Assembly (NCBI RefSeq): GCF_000619885.1
Contig: NZ_KK211040.1
Location: forward strand, 367,527-431,526
Length of the DNA stretch: 64,000 nt
Source: Balneatrix alpica DSM 16621
GTDB lineage: Bacteria > Pseudomonadota > Gammaproteobacteria > Pseudomonadales > Balneatricaceae
Direction: 5' to 3'
Shown here: in pieces, positions 29,621-39,189 of the stretch
Position numbering within the stretch: position 1 is the first letter of the stretch
Layout of the letters: each line of letters begins with the position of its first letter
Translations under genes and position numbers: made by a program
The notes under the pieces: model-generated
Told to the model about the DNA's origin: nothing
Seen by the model: the letters and a program-made list of their open reading frames with translations, nothing else
Databases searched by the model: none

Positions 29621-30403
29621 TTAATACATAGGCCCTTCGGGCCATAGCCACCACAGCATTAAGCACAGCGATGCAAGCCAACTGAGGCCTGCGGCTAACC
29701 AATGCTTACGCAACAGCCATGCACCCAGTAACGGCAACACCAACGCCACCAGCACCTGCAACCAGGGCACATCCACATACCAATAGGTATAGGCCGCCAA
29801 CAACATCAGCAGGGTTAAACTGATACGACTCACAGGCTCCGCCAAATGGGGGGCCTCACGCCAGGCTAACGGCAGCAACCAGAGCACGCCGCTGACAGCC
29901 AATAAAGCACCGCTTAATTGACCCGCCAGTACCGAGCCGCCGAGCACATTGGTTAACACCAATAACACCTGGGCACCCAATAATCCCATTTCATGCCCAG
30001 GCTGAGTTGCCAAATAACGCCATGCACTCTGCACCAGCAGCACGAAAACGGTCGCTATCGCCAATCCTACCAACATGCTGGGATGGCGCTGCCACAGTGG
30101 CCAGCCCACCGCCACCAGCGCCACCAGCCAAGCTAGAACCTGGGCTGGTGCGCCTGGCCGTAGCAGCCAAGCTAGTGCTGGCAGGATACTGGCCCAAAAC
30201 AACCAATCCAATGCCTGTCGAGGCCAAGGCTGCCAAGCACCATGCAAACCCGCGACTGCAACGGCCATAGCCAGTGCCACCGCAAAGGGGAAAAGGCGCG
30301 GCTGCCAAAGGCGGGCCAATAACCACAGAGGAATCGCTACCAGTAGCGGCCAAAACGCTACTGGCAGCACCATGTCCAGCATTGAAGGGGATTCGCCGTA
30401 CAT
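29621..30403 (-). CDS. Uncharacterised integral membrane protein
   Basis: I do not recognise a family. The 260 residues are very hydrophobic and rich in Leu, Ala and Trp, with about eight predicted membrane helices and no obvious catalytic motif. ATG at 30403 has AAGGTG five bases before it; a GTG six bases upstream is an alternative. It lies ten bases after yceI on the same strand, so the pair is one operon. A role with the YceI protein, perhaps as an isoprenoid- or electron-carrier-related membrane partner, is a guess from position only. Confidence 0.75.
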   Translation of the reverse strand: MYGESPSMLDMVLPVAFWPLLVAIPLWLLARLWQPRLFPFAVALAMAVAVAGLHGAWQPWPRQALDWLFWASILPALAWLLRPGAPAQVLAWLVALVAVGWPLWQRHPSMLVGLAIATVFVLLVQSAWRYLATQPGHEMGLLGAQVLLVLTNVLGGSVLAGQLSGALLAVSGVLWLLPLAWREAPHLAEPVSRISLTLLMLLAAYTYWYVDVPWLQVLVALVLPLLGAWLLRKHWLAAGLSWLASLCLMLWWLWPEGPMY

Positions 30404-30412
30404 GGTCACACC

Positions 30413-30979
30413 TTACTTACGGATACCTTCGATGAAGATATTGACCTGAGTCTCATCACTCACACCCGGAATAAAGTTGGTGATCCCAAACTCAGAACGG
30501 TTCAGTGTCGTTTGAGCATTAAAGCCTGCGCGGTAGCCACCCCAGGGATCATTACCCTCACCGATTTTCTGTACGTCGAAGGTAACACTCTTAGTCACAC
30601 CATGCAGGGTCAGCTCACCAGTCAACTTACCTGCTTCCGCTGTACCTTCATAAGCAGTGCTCTTAAAGGTCATTTCCGGGAACTGTTTCACATCCAGAAA
30701 GTCAGGGCTGGCCAAGTGTTCATCACGCTTTTCATGGTTGGTATCGATACTGGCAGTGTCTACCATCAGGGTCACGCTGGCAGCGCTGGGGTTGTCATTG
30801 TCAAAGCTAAAGTCACCACTGAAAGTGTTAAAACGCCCAATGGTCTGGCTTACCCCCAGGTGACCAATCACGAACTGCACAGTCGAGTGGCCAGCATCAA
30901 TACTGTAGTCAGCGGCATAAGCCAGGCTGCCAAAAGAAGCGATGGCCGAAAACACAATACCCTTGGTCAGATTACGCAT
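30413..30979 (-). CDS. yceI: YceI-family periplasmic protein
   Basis: A lipocalin-like beta-barrel known to bind polyisoprenoid-type lipids. The 188-residue precursor has a signal peptide ending near SLAYA. The mature part contains YSIDAGHSTVQF, the FPEMTFKST motif and LTLHGVTKSVTF, all YceI hallmarks. AAGGAG precedes the ATG. In E. coli yceI is paired with a cytochrome b561; here the partner is a different multi-helix membrane protein. Confidence 0.93.
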   Translation of the reverse strand: MRNLTKGIVFSAIASFGSLAYAADYSIDAGHSTVQFVIGHLGVSQTIGRFNTFSGDFSFDNDNPSAASVTLMVDTASIDTNHEKRDEHLASPDFLDVKQFPEMTFKSTAYEGTAEAGKLTGELTLHGVTKSVTFDVQKIGEGNDPWGGYRAGFNAQTTLNRSEFGITNFIPGVSDETQVNIFIEGIRK

Positions 30980-31160
30980 AACAAGCTCCTTGGATCTATT
31001 GGTAGGTTCATCCCTGCCTACGCCGACTGCGGACAGGTCAGGCTCAGACAGCGAGAATCATTATCAGTTCAATGCCCAGTATATTTTTTCTCAGAGCAAG
31101 ATTAAGCTAGCAAAAAGCGGAGGTAATCTTTCCTTTTTGGAAATAATCAAGGAGGCTTCC

Positions 31161-32066
31161 ATGAATAAGCTGCTCGCCATGCAGGTATTTTGTCGTGTGC
31201 TTGAGTACGCCAGCTTTGCCCAGGCAGCACGGGAGCTCAAGCTCTCCTCCGCCCAGGTCAGTAAACATATCAGCAATCTAGAGCAGCATTTGGGCACCCG
31301 CTTGCTCAACCGCACCACACGCAAAGTCACTCCCACCGAGGCGGGGCAGCATTATTACGATCAATGCCAACAATTATTGGAGCAACTGGACCTGCTCGAA
31401 CACTCGGTCACCGATTATGGCCGCCGCCCGCAAGGGACACTCAAAATCAGCGCGCCGATGGACTTCGGTTACCTCTATTTGGTGCCGCTGGTAATTACCT
31501 ATCAGCAACAATTTCCGGATGTCCGCATTGATCTGCACCTAGGCGACCAGCAGGTCAACCTGATTGAGGAAGGCTTTGATATCGCCCTGCGCATCAGCCA
31601 CCTGAAAGACTCCAGCCTGGTTGCACGCAAGCTGGCCGCTTGTGAGCTAGGCTACTTTGCCTCGCCGGAGTACTTAAAGCAGGCAGGTACCCCTACCCAC
31701 CCAGAGCAGCTGCAACAGCATCGCTGCCTCAATTACAGCTATAAACCCGAACCCGACGTTTGGCTGTTTCAAACTGCGCAAGGCATCCAACGCCAACGCC
31801 TGCCCTGGCAATTCAGCTGCAATAATGGTCGGGCACTTTGCGAGGCAGCGGCAATGGGACAAGGGATTATTTTTAAACCTGATTTCTTGGTTGCCAGCTA
31901 TCTACAAGAAGGCCGGCTAGTGGAAATTCTGCAAGACTATCGCGTGCCACCAGTAGGCATCTACGCTGTCTACTTACATCGGCGCTTTGTACCGCAAAAA
32001 ATCACCAGTTTTATCGACTTTTTGGCCCAAGCCTGGCAAACACAGCTACCTTGGCAGCAAAGCTGA
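31161..32066 (+). CDS. LysR-family transcriptional regulator
   Basis: 301 residues with an N-terminal winged HTH (ASFAQAARELKLSSAQVSKH) and a periplasmic-binding-protein-like effector domain. It resembles the DhcR/AaeR-type clade with the sequence DIALRISHLKDSSLVARKL. The open frame begins earlier, but ATG at 31161 has AAGGAGG and matches the family. It is divergent from yceI; control of the yceI operon or of itself is inferred. The effector is unknown. Confidence 0.9.
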   Translation: MNKLLAMQVFCRVLEYASFAQAARELKLSSAQVSKHISNLEQHLGTRLLNRTTRKVTPTEAGQHYYDQCQQLLEQLDLLEHSVTDYGRRPQGTLKISAPMDFGYLYLVPLVITYQQQFPDVRIDLHLGDQQVNLIEEGFDIALRISHLKDSSLVARKLAACELGYFASPEYLKQAGTPTHPEQLQQHRCLNYSYKPEPDVWLFQTAQGIQRQRLPWQFSCNNGRALCEAAAMGQGIIFKPDFLVASYLQEGRLVEILQDYRVPPVGIYAVYLHRRFVPQKITSFIDFLAQAWQTQLPWQQS

Positions 32067-32354
32067 TACGTCTGGTAACATTTCACGTTTCTAAGCCCGC
32101 GCCAACGCCTTTTAAGCTATAACCCCATCAACCTGAGCGGTTGGCATTTACTGCGTTGGGCTGTATAGATGCCTTGTGCGACAAAAAATTACCTGTTTTT
32201 GCGCATTGTTGGCGCTATTAAATTATCGCCATTCAGCCACTAACGTTTGTTGTACGCTTTGTCCTGCTAAACTTGGACAGGCTCAGTTTATGGATACTTC
32301 AGCACCTGCAATGCCCCTGCACCGCTAGGTGAAAGTCAATAAAAGGAATCACTC

Positions 32355-35111
32355 TTGGGTAAACGCTGGCTCTCACTACTATTGTGGTTGCTGCCTTTGA
32401 TCAGCTGGGCAGAGCATCAGGCCAATCACCCGTTGGTACTCACCACTGTAGACTCCTATGCCCCCTTAACCATGGTAGACAGCTACGGAGACTCGAGCGG
32501 GCTGATCAATGATCTATGGGCTCTTTGGTCAGAAAAAACCGGTATCCCTATCAAGATCCAACCCAAACCCTGGCCCAAAACGCTGGAAACCATGCGGGCA
32601 GGTGAGGTCGATGTTCATGCCGCCATCTACATCACTGCGGGAAGACAAGAGTGGCTGGACTTCAGCAGCCCTTTTTATGAGGTTGAAGCAAGCCTGTGGT
32701 TTTTACCGGGTAAAGTCAGCCCTCCCACCGCCCTCAATAATCGCTACGTAGGCGTTATGCTCAATAGCTATGCCTCCGAATACCTCAGTGAATACCACCC
32801 GCAAATTCGCCAGCTGTCCTATACCAGCATGGAGGCTTTGATTGATGCGCTGCTGCGCCAAGAAGTTGATGCCTTTGTTGGCGAAACCGCCATCATTCAA
32901 CACAAACTTCTCACCCAGGGTCTGCTAAATAAAGTTGAACGCCAGCGCCAGCCGCTCTTTGCCCGGCAACTCTATGCCGCTGTCAAAAAAGGCAACACTG
33001 ACCTACTCAAACGCATCAACGAAGGCTTCAAACAGATTTCTGCGCAAGAGCGCTTGGCCATTGAGCAGCGCTGGGTCACCAACAGCGATCTGCAAATGTA
33101 CAACCGCCATCAGGCCCCCGCTTCCCTCACACTTGAGGAACAAGACTGGCTGGGACGGCATAATAGCCTGCGTATCGCTGCACTAAACTGGCCCCCCCTG
33201 ATGACTGGCAGTTTGCATAACCCTAAAGGCATCTTACCTGCTTATCTCAATAGCTTGAGTGAAGCCTATCGCTTGGAGTTGACCTACCTTCCCTATCAAA
33301 GCTGGGATGAAGCAATCCAGGCTTTAGAGCGCAATGAGGTGGATGTCGTACCGGGTATCCCCACCTCCTCCCTCAATAACTCGATGATTCTAGCCTCACA
33401 GCCGTTGCCCTACTCCTGGGTATTTCTCAATAACGGTAAGCTGTTACCGGATGACCCCAACTCAAGCATTGGCTATATCAGCAACCGCCCAATTATTCGC
33501 CACCTATACGGTGCCCTCGGATACGATAAAACCCTGGTGCCTTTCAGCATCCTTGGCAATGCCATCAATGCCCTAGAGCAAGGGGAAGTCGACAACCTGT
33601 TACTGAATGAGGCTGAGGCACTGTATGCCAAGAACACCAGTGGCAATGCCCGTTTGCGTATCCTGGAACTGAACGTCACCACACCACTACGTCTCGCCTT
33701 TGCCACATCCTCAGCCACACCACAACTCAACGCACTGATTAACTACTACCTCACCTCTTTGACGGAGTATGACCACAACGCCATCCGGCAAGAGTGGATT
33801 ACCAATAACTCTGGTATCAGCTGGGAAGAGTTTTGGCGCTGGCTCAGCATTCTAGTCATCGCCACAGTGCTCCTGATTATGACCATGCTGTACTGGAACC
33901 GCCGCCTGAAGTCGGAAATCGGCCAACGTCGCCAAACCGAACGCGAACTGATCAACGCCAAACAAGAAGCAGAGTCAGCGGATAAAGCCAAGAGCGAATT
34001 CCTCGCCACCATGAGCCATGAAATTCGTACGCCGATGAACGCTATTCTCGGCATGACCGAGCTCAGCCTTGCCTCTCTGCCTGCAGATACCGAGCTCAGT
34101 GAGAACCTACGCACCATTCAAGATGCATCACGACACTTACTCCACTTAATCAACGATGTGTTGGACCTTTCCCGTATTGAAGCTGGCAAACTCACTCTGG
34201 ATTCCCAGCCGCTAGCACTGGATGCCCTGCTAGATCGATTAGTGCGTGGACTGTCGCCGCTGGTAAATGACAAACCCCTTGAACTTAGCTGGAATCGTGC
34301 AGCCAGCATCAGCAACTGGATACTCGGCGATCCCACCCGTTTGCAACAAATTCTGGTAAACCTGCTTGGTAATGCAGTGAAATTCACCAATCAGGGCAGT
34401 ATTCAAGTGCTAGTGCAACTGGAGCGCACGCCGGAACTTGAGGATCGTTTACGCTTTTCCGTTATCGACACCGGCATTGGCATTGCTCCGGACAAATTGG
34501 AGCATATTTTTGAAGCCTTTACCCAAGCCGACCAGTCCACCACTCGTCAGTATGGTGGATCAGGTTTAGGCCTCACGATCTGTAAGCGCTTGGTGAACTT
34601 AATGGGAGGTGAGATTAGCGTTGAAAGCGAGCTGGGGCAGGGGACTACTTTCAGTTTCTGGATTCCCTACCCGCCTTGTGATGCGCCCCAGGAAAGCATC
34701 ACCACAACCGGCAAAGCCAAATTGGATCGGCCTCTGCGCATCTTGTTGGCGGAGGATAACCTGGTCAATCGCAAGGTAGCGCTCAAAATGCTAGAGCTGC
34801 TAGGCCAGCAGGCCGATACCGCCGGCGATGGCGAAGAAGCGATTCAAGCTCTCAAGCGCACTCCCTATGACTTGGTGCTCATGGACATTGAGATGCCTTA
34901 TTACGATGGCATCCAAATCACCGAACGCCTACGCTCTGGCTTATTAGGGGATCTCAATCTGCGCACACCGGTATACGCGCTCACCGCTCATACCCTAAAT
35001 CAGCACCAACAGGATTGTCAGCGTGCGGGGATGAACGGCTTTATTAGTAAGCCCATCCAGTTACAAAATCTGCGGGATGTATTGGAGTCCTTCCCTGGCC
35101 CTAATCGTTAA
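32355..35111 (+). CDS. Hybrid sensor histidine kinase with two periplasmic solute-binding domains
   Basis: A 918-residue BvgS/EvgS-like sensor. After a signal peptide, two SBP_bac_3 domains (about residues 25-250 and 265-495) lie in the periplasm. One membrane helix (about 498-520) leads to a coiled coil and HisKA box MSHEIRTPMNAIL (His555). The ATPase has N box LLGNAVKF, DTGIGIA and GSGLGLTICKRL. A receiver follows with phospho-acceptor Asp844 in LMDIEMP. Unlike BvgS and EvgS it has no PAS domain and no C-terminal HPt domain, so an outside phosphotransfer protein is expected. The start is TTG with AAGGAA upstream. Ligand unknown. Confidence 0.93.
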   Translation: MGKRWLSLLLWLLPLISWAEHQANHPLVLTTVDSYAPLTMVDSYGDSSGLINDLWALWSEKTGIPIKIQPKPWPKTLETMRAGEVDVHAAIYITAGRQEWLDFSSPFYEVEASLWFLPGKVSPPTALNNRYVGVMLNSYASEYLSEYHPQIRQLSYTSMEALIDALLRQEVDAFVGETAIIQHKLLTQGLLNKVERQRQPLFARQLYAAVKKGNTDLLKRINEGFKQISAQERLAIEQRWVTNSDLQMYNRHQAPASLTLEEQDWLGRHNSLRIAALNWPPLMTGSLHNPKGILPAYLNSLSEAYRLELTYLPYQSWDEAIQALERNEVDVVPGIPTSSLNNSMILASQPLPYSWVFLNNGKLLPDDPNSSIGYISNRPIIRHLYGALGYDKTLVPFSILGNAINALEQGEVDNLLLNEAEALYAKNTSGNARLRILELNVTTPLRLAFATSSATPQLNALINYYLTSLTEYDHNAIRQEWITNNSGISWEEFWRWLSILVIATVLLIMTMLYWNRRLKSEIGQRRQTERELINAKQEAESADKAKSEFLATMSHEIRTPMNAILGMTELSLASLPADTELSENLRTIQDASRHLLHLINDVLDLSRIEAGKLTLDSQPLALDALLDRLVRGLSPLVNDKPLELSWNRAASISNWILGDPTRLQQILVNLLGNAVKFTNQGSIQVLVQLERTPELEDRLRFSVIDTGIGIAPDKLEHIFEAFTQADQSTTRQYGGSGLGLTICKRLVNLMGGEISVESELGQGTTFSFWIPYPPCDAPQESITTTGKAKLDRPLRILLAEDNLVNRKVALKMLELLGQQADTAGDGEEAIQALKRTPYDLVLMDIEMPYYDGIQITERLRSGLLGDLNLRTPVYALTAHTLNQHQQDCQRAGMNGFISKPIQLQNLRDVLESFPGPNR

Positions 35112-35189
35112 CTACTCGGGTGGCTTGGGCAGGTCAGCGGGCTTTGCTATGATGCCCGCCCCACCCTTTGCCGATGAGTATTCAGACAA

Positions 35190-35570
35190 ATGGCACTGAC
35201 CCCCGAAGATGCGCAAAGTTGGCTAGATTCCCTTGGCCCTCGTCCTGACCCGGTCAAAGTCGCCAAAGCCGCCATGGCCGTTGAGAAAAAACTCCTCAGC
35301 CAACAACTAATTCCTGATGAACTGGAACAAGCTCAAGCTGTCCTGGCATTACTCAGTAGTGCGCTCTATGAAGTGGAGTGGACCGAGCAAGAGCAACAAC
35401 AGATCGCTGCTCTCGCGCCCAAGCAGACCCCCAGTACTGACACACCGCGCCAGCACGAACCTAAATTGAATTGGCAGGGAGATGAGCTGGCTCCAGCACC
35501 AAAGACAGCGGATGAGAAACAGCAGCGCTTTGCTGCCTTAAAAGCCACATTGAAGCGTACGGCCAAATAA
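35190..35570 (+). CDS. Small hypothetical protein
   Basis: 126 residues, soluble, mostly helical, no recognised family. Residues 20-65 form amphipathic helices; the rest is Gln/Pro/Ala-rich with a basic C-terminus LKATLKRTAK. It lies 79 bases after the sensor kinase and ends just before the convergent cyclotransferase gene. No classic HPt His motif is seen, so it is not an obvious phosphotransfer partner. Codon use looks like its neighbours. Confidence 0.6.
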   Translation: MALTPEDAQSWLDSLGPRPDPVKVAKAAMAVEKKLLSQQLIPDELEQAQAVLALLSSALYEVEWTEQEQQQIAALAPKQTPSTDTPRQHEPKLNWQGDELAPAPKTADEKQQRFAALKATLKRTAK

Positions 35571-35593
35571 AACCTACTCGCCTGACTGCCCCT

Positions 35594-36178
35594 TTACTGG
35601 GGCGGACGGGCTGGGTCATAACCCGCATACTCTTGCAACAGTTGATCGACTTGCGCCTGCTGCCCAGGCTTAAACTGAATAGCACGCGGATAGCGTGGTG
35701 CAGCGCGGTCATTAAGTACCGGACAATGCCAACCTTCAGTGGTACGGATAAAGTCGATCGCCGCTTCTTTACCAAAGGTATTCAAATAGCCACACACCAC
35801 CACATCTACATAACTTTGCAGAATAGGGTGGCGCTCATCCGCCCAGTCAAAATAATCCGTCTGTGATTGGTAAATATACGCCGGCTCACCAAGATTACTG
35901 CTCGCACAGGGCAGCTCAATACGGTTATAGCCTAACTCTCGCTCATCCAGGGCAGATAAATGAACCAATGGAGACTGCACGAGCACGCCGGTAATGCTGG
36001 TTGTCGCACAGGGGGCTACGGTCAAAGCACAGTGTCCACCTTGCGCCAGCATGATACGGTGACGCCACTGCCGCTTCCAACCTTGCAAACGATAGGGAGA
36101 GGCCAGGGTATCACGCGGGCGGGTATCGCCATTGACCAAGGAGCCGTAACCAAAATACCAAAAGTGTGCCACTGTCAC
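35594..36178 (-). CDS. Gamma-glutamylcyclotransferase-like protein
   Basis: 194 residues of the GGCT/AIG2 fold. The N-terminal FWYFGYGSLV is the substrate-binding loop, and Glu in LSALDERELGY is the likely catalytic acid. Such enzymes release 5-oxoproline from gamma-glutamyl compounds, including glutathione in the ChaC branch; which substrate applies is unclear. The GTG at 36178 sits five bases after the COG0523 stop with AGG upstream, so the two genes are coupled. The link to metal handling may be thiol ligand turnover (inference). Confidence 0.8.
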   Translation of the reverse strand: MTVAHFWYFGYGSLVNGDTRPRDTLASPYRLQGWKRQWRHRIMLAQGGHCALTVAPCATTSITGVLVQSPLVHLSALDERELGYNRIELPCASSNLGEPAYIYQSQTDYFDWADERHPILQSYVDVVVCGYLNTFGKEAAIDFIRTTEGWHCPVLNDRAAPRYPRAIQFKPGQQAQVDQLLQEYAGYDPARPPQ

Positions 36179-36182
36179 GTCA

Positions 36183-37172
36183 TTAGCCTGTTTTAAACGC
36201 CTCAAGTTGAGCCGATAGCAAAGCGGCATCCAAGGGCGCGGAATGAATTATTTCGATACGAGAGTCACGCCGATAAGCGCTGTTGGCTATTGTACAACCA
36301 GACTCCCCCCGGTTGTAACTGCGCCAACCTTGATTGCTATGCACCACTGCTTTAATTCGTAATACCGGTTGCTCCTGCAACCAAGCGAGCAACGGTGCCC
36401 AATCAAAGCAGGTTGATGCCGGCCACAACCATCCCAGGCTGACTCCCCAGGGGTGTTGGCGCTGGTAGACCCCTTCTTCGCTGACGGCCATCGGCAGTTC
36501 AACAGCATCTTGCTCCAACGACTGCTCTGCGCCGATCAACGGTGTCCAACGCCAGCCCTGTAAATCCTCTTGGCTAGGGTGCAACCACTGCAACGGGAAC
36601 TGCCCTTGCTCACCGCTGGCCCAACCTAGCTTGGGAGGAAAGCATTCCTGCTGTAATTTGCGCCAGGCAAGCCAATGGAACTCCGTGGCCAAGTCAGTGG
36701 CATTCAGCATCACCCAACCGCTTAACTCAAGCATAGATTGCCACAGGGGATGCTGTTGCCAGCGAGGGCTTAACAACTGTGCCGGCGTCACCAGCCAAAT
36801 CGGAGGGTAGACCTCTAGGTAATTCGCCAAGGGCGCTTTATGTAGCGCCTCCAACAAGCCGGATAAGTGGCCAAGCCCACTGGGTTCAATCAATATTCGC
36901 TGGGGACGATACTGACGGATCAGGCGGGTCAGGGTCACACTCAATGCTGGCCCAAGGGCGCAGCACATGCAGCCTCCCGCCAACTCTGCCACCGCTGCAT
37001 CATCTTCATCCAATAAAGCAGCATCCAACCCTAACTCACCAAACTCGTTAATCAAAACGGCCCAGCGCTCCTGTGCAGGACGTTGGCTTAACACCTGGCG
37101 CAAAGCAGAGGTTTTACCGGCACCTAACACACCACTGATAATATGAACGGGAATTTTGGCGTGGAACTGCAC
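36183..37172 (-). CDS. COG0523 (CobW/YjiA/ZigA-like) GTP-dependent metallochaperone
   Basis: A 329-residue G3E-family GTPase. It has the P-loop SGVLGAGKT, the metal-binding CxCC motif in GGCMCCAL, the switch/Walker B LIEPSGLGH and NATDL in place of NKxD. The C-terminal domain is shorter than in many family members and lacks a His-rich tail. Known members deliver zinc or other metals to enzymes under limitation. It starts with GTG, preceded by AGGTGAAGG. Context with a NicO transporter, DUF1007 protein and a Zur-like box argues for zinc or a related metal. Confidence 0.9.
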   Translation of the reverse strand: MQFHAKIPVHIISGVLGAGKTSALRQVLSQRPAQERWAVLINEFGELGLDAALLDEDDAAVAELAGGCMCCALGPALSVTLTRLIRQYRPQRILIEPSGLGHLSGLLEALHKAPLANYLEVYPPIWLVTPAQLLSPRWQQHPLWQSMLELSGWVMLNATDLATEFHWLAWRKLQQECFPPKLGWASGEQGQFPLQWLHPSQEDLQGWRWTPLIGAEQSLEQDAVELPMAVSEEGVYQRQHPWGVSLGWLWPASTCFDWAPLLAWLQEQPVLRIKAVVHSNQGWRSYNRGESGCTIANSAYRRDSRIEIIHSAPLDAALLSAQLEAFKTG

Positions 37173-37279
37173 TAGCCTTCACCTGCTATTAACGGGACAA
37201 TTTAGGGCAAGTCCCGTGGCAACGAGACGTGTGAATGACGAGTAACATACTCGTGACTAGCCCACCAACCTAGGGTGAG

Positions 37280-37579
37280 ATGATGATAAAAGCGCTCCTG
37301 CGCGGATTAATCCGGGGCTACCAATGGTTTATTAGTCCTTTACTGGGCAGCAACTGCCGCTTTACTCCCAGCTGCTCAGCCTACGCTTTAGAAGCACTGG
37401 AGCAACATGGTGCGCTTCGCGGAAGCTGGTTAGCGGTTAAACGTTTAGCCCGTTGCCATCCTTTTAGCCGCCACCATGGCTGGGACCCGGTGCCGGGCCA
37501 CCAGCCTGACCCATCCTTAGCGCAGCAATGCCGGTGCACTGAGGCTGCTGATAAACAGACTCAAGGCAAGAAACACTAA
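37280..37579 (+). CDS. yidD: Membrane protein insertion efficiency factor YidD
   Basis: 99 residues. The family core is clear: [33 protein letters not shown] with the conserved cysteines, and [14 protein letters not shown]. It assists YidC-dependent membrane insertion. AGGGTGAG precedes two adjacent ATGs. It is unusual in position: yidD normally lies between rnpA and yidC, while here it stands alone on the plus strand inside a minus-strand metal cluster. Its last 63 bases overlap the 3' end of the NicO gene, giving a nonconserved tail after the family core. Confidence 0.9.
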   Translation: MMIKALLRGLIRGYQWFISPLLGSNCRFTPSCSAYALEALEQHGALRGSWLAVKRLARCHPFSRHHGWDPVPGHQPDPSLAQQCRCTEAADKQTQGKKH

Positions 37580-38560
37580 CGTAGCAGCGGCCAACGTACC
37601 GAGCACACGCCCCCACCACAGTGATACCTGCCCCCCCTGGCGCGCCGCTAGCCAATGGCTAAAATCCCGCGCTACCACGGTCAAAATGGCTAAAGACGCA
37701 ACGGTCAAAGCAGTGCCGAACGCCATAATCACTACGCCGACGACCCCTTGCCAAAAAATTCCCTGAGCCAGGGCAAACACCAACAGCAGAATAGCGCCAC
37801 TGCAAGGACGCAAGCCAATGCTGGCAATCATCCCACTGTGCTGGGCACTCCAACCTTGCTGCGCTGGTGCGGGTTGCACCACAGGAGGGGAAAGGTGGCT
37901 GTGGTGATGACAGCCTGGGCCATGGACATGTGGAGTATGGGCACAGCTATGAGCATGACCTCCGTCCGCTAAAAGAGCAAAGCGCGGTTGAGCCTCAGCG
38001 ACCTCAGAGTGCGTATGGGCAGCGCCTTCACCATGATGATGAGCTAAACCTGAGTGGTCATGTTGACACTGATGTCCCCGCCATACCCGCCAGCCCAACC
38101 ACAAGCCCATCACCGCAATAGCCAGATAGCTGGCCTGCTCCAGCAACTGAGTATACTGCGTGACCTTCGCCGCTCCTTTTAGCAGGCCGGCAACCAGGCC
38201 CACCAACAGAATGGCCGTGAGTGCCTGAGCCAAGGCCGAAATAAAGGCCAGGCTGACACCTTGCCGCAGCCGACTCGGCTCTGCTAGCAAATAACTGGCA
38301 ATCACCGCTTTACCATGACCAGGTCCGGCAGCATGAAAAACGCCGTACATAAAGGCCAGTCCCCATAACAGGCTGCCCTCTCCACCCCGTGCCAACTGAC
38401 GTGCCGCGCCCACTAATTCACGGTGATATTGCGCTTGGGTTTGCTGCAACCACAGCATCCAACTATCCCACCAGGCTAACCCCGTTGTGCCAGCCACATC
38501 GGATGCCCACGCCGGCATCGCCAGCATTCCCACCAACAGTGCAACGCCTTTCACTTTCAC
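37517..38560 (-). CDS. NicO-family (RcnA-like) metal transporter with His-rich loop
   Basis: A 347-residue inner-membrane protein of the nickel/cobalt transporter family. After a signal-like first helix, [20 protein letters not shown] carries the family His motif; six or so membrane helices follow. A long loop at about residues 160-235 is rich in His (HQCQHDH, HHHGEG, CHHHSH), suited to binding divalent metals. The second half has [20 protein letters not shown], the other family motif. Start is GTG with GAGGG upstream. Gene order and the upstream Zur-like box favour import of zinc or a related metal over RcnA-type efflux; this is inference. Confidence 0.88.
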   Translation of the reverse strand: MKVKGVALLVGMLAMPAWASDVAGTTGLAWWDSWMLWLQQTQAQYHRELVGAARQLARGGEGSLLWGLAFMYGVFHAAGPGHGKAVIASYLLAEPSRLRQGVSLAFISALAQALTAILLVGLVAGLLKGAAKVTQYTQLLEQASYLAIAVMGLWLGWRVWRGHQCQHDHSGLAHHHGEGAAHTHSEVAEAQPRFALLADGGHAHSCAHTPHVHGPGCHHHSHLSPPVVQPAPAQQGWSAQHSGMIASIGLRPCSGAILLLVFALAQGIFWQGVVGVVIMAFGTALTVASLAILTVVARDFSHWLAARQGGQVSLWWGRVLGTLAAATLVFLALSLFISSLSAPALLR

Positions 38561-38581
38561 CCTACCCTCATCTGATCTGGC

Positions 38582-39169
38582 TCAACTGGCTTTGCCACAG
38601 GCCACCTGCATCCAATTGGCCAGCTCCCAGCTTTTATCCAGCGCATCCATCGGCGCAATTTGTTTAACTTGGCAATTGCCTGCCTCGCCACGCCATGTCC
38701 AGGCGCGCTCAGGAGCAGGAGCAAAATCGAAATAGTTTTCCGGATCCCAGAAAGCTAAACGTAACTGATCAAGCGCTATCGCCTCGGCAGGCTCAATCAG
38801 TAAGGTAAAGCTGACCCCCTCCATGCTGGGCTTGAGTCCTGCCAAGGCCAGGTTAGCCAACGCTACGGGCTTATCTCCCTGATACAGCTGTAAGAAATAT
38901 TGCCCTTCTGCGAAGACTTCTTTGATAAAGGTTTCGACCTCAGCCTGCTCGCTTGAGTCGATCATGCCATCAGCATTTAAGTCGAACTGACTAATAACAT
39001 TGGTGCTGGTAAAAGGATCCAGCACCCAGTCCACCTCAACCTCACGCAACTGTTCAGAGGCGACGCCCCACTTCACTTGATAATCGATAAACACATGAGG
39101 ATGCGCCTGCACTTGCTGGCCCAACAGGCCAGTCAACAGGGCACCGATCAGCCCGAGGTTCATCTTCAT
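38582..39169 (-). CDS. DUF1007 periplasmic protein
   Basis: A 195-residue exported protein. The signal peptide ends near QVQA and the mature protein begins HPHVFIDYQV, with two His exactly at the new N-terminus, a potential metal site and the hallmark of DUF1007. An EF-hand-like loop FDLNADGMIDSSE lies near residue 65. Family members are often next to NicO transporters and may act as metal-binding partners in the periplasm. It is 21 bases upstream of the NicO gene in the same operon, with a Zur-like box before it. Confidence 0.88.
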   Translation of the reverse strand: MKMNLGLIGALLTGLLGQQVQAHPHVFIDYQVKWGVASEQLREVEVDWVLDPFTSTNVISQFDLNADGMIDSSEQAEVETFIKEVFAEGQYFLQLYQGDKPVALANLALAGLKPSMEGVSFTLLIEPAEAIALDQLRLAFWDPENYFDFAPAPERAWTWRGEAGNCQVKQIAPMDALDKSWELANWMQVACGKAS

Positions 39170-39189
39170 AGACAGTCTCCACTCGACCT

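Noticed and set aside
37517-38560. Plain nickel/cobalt efflux pump RcnA
   Set aside because: No RcnR-like regulator is adjacent, while a Zur-like box and a DUF1007/COG0523 context are present; kept as NicO family with direction undecided.
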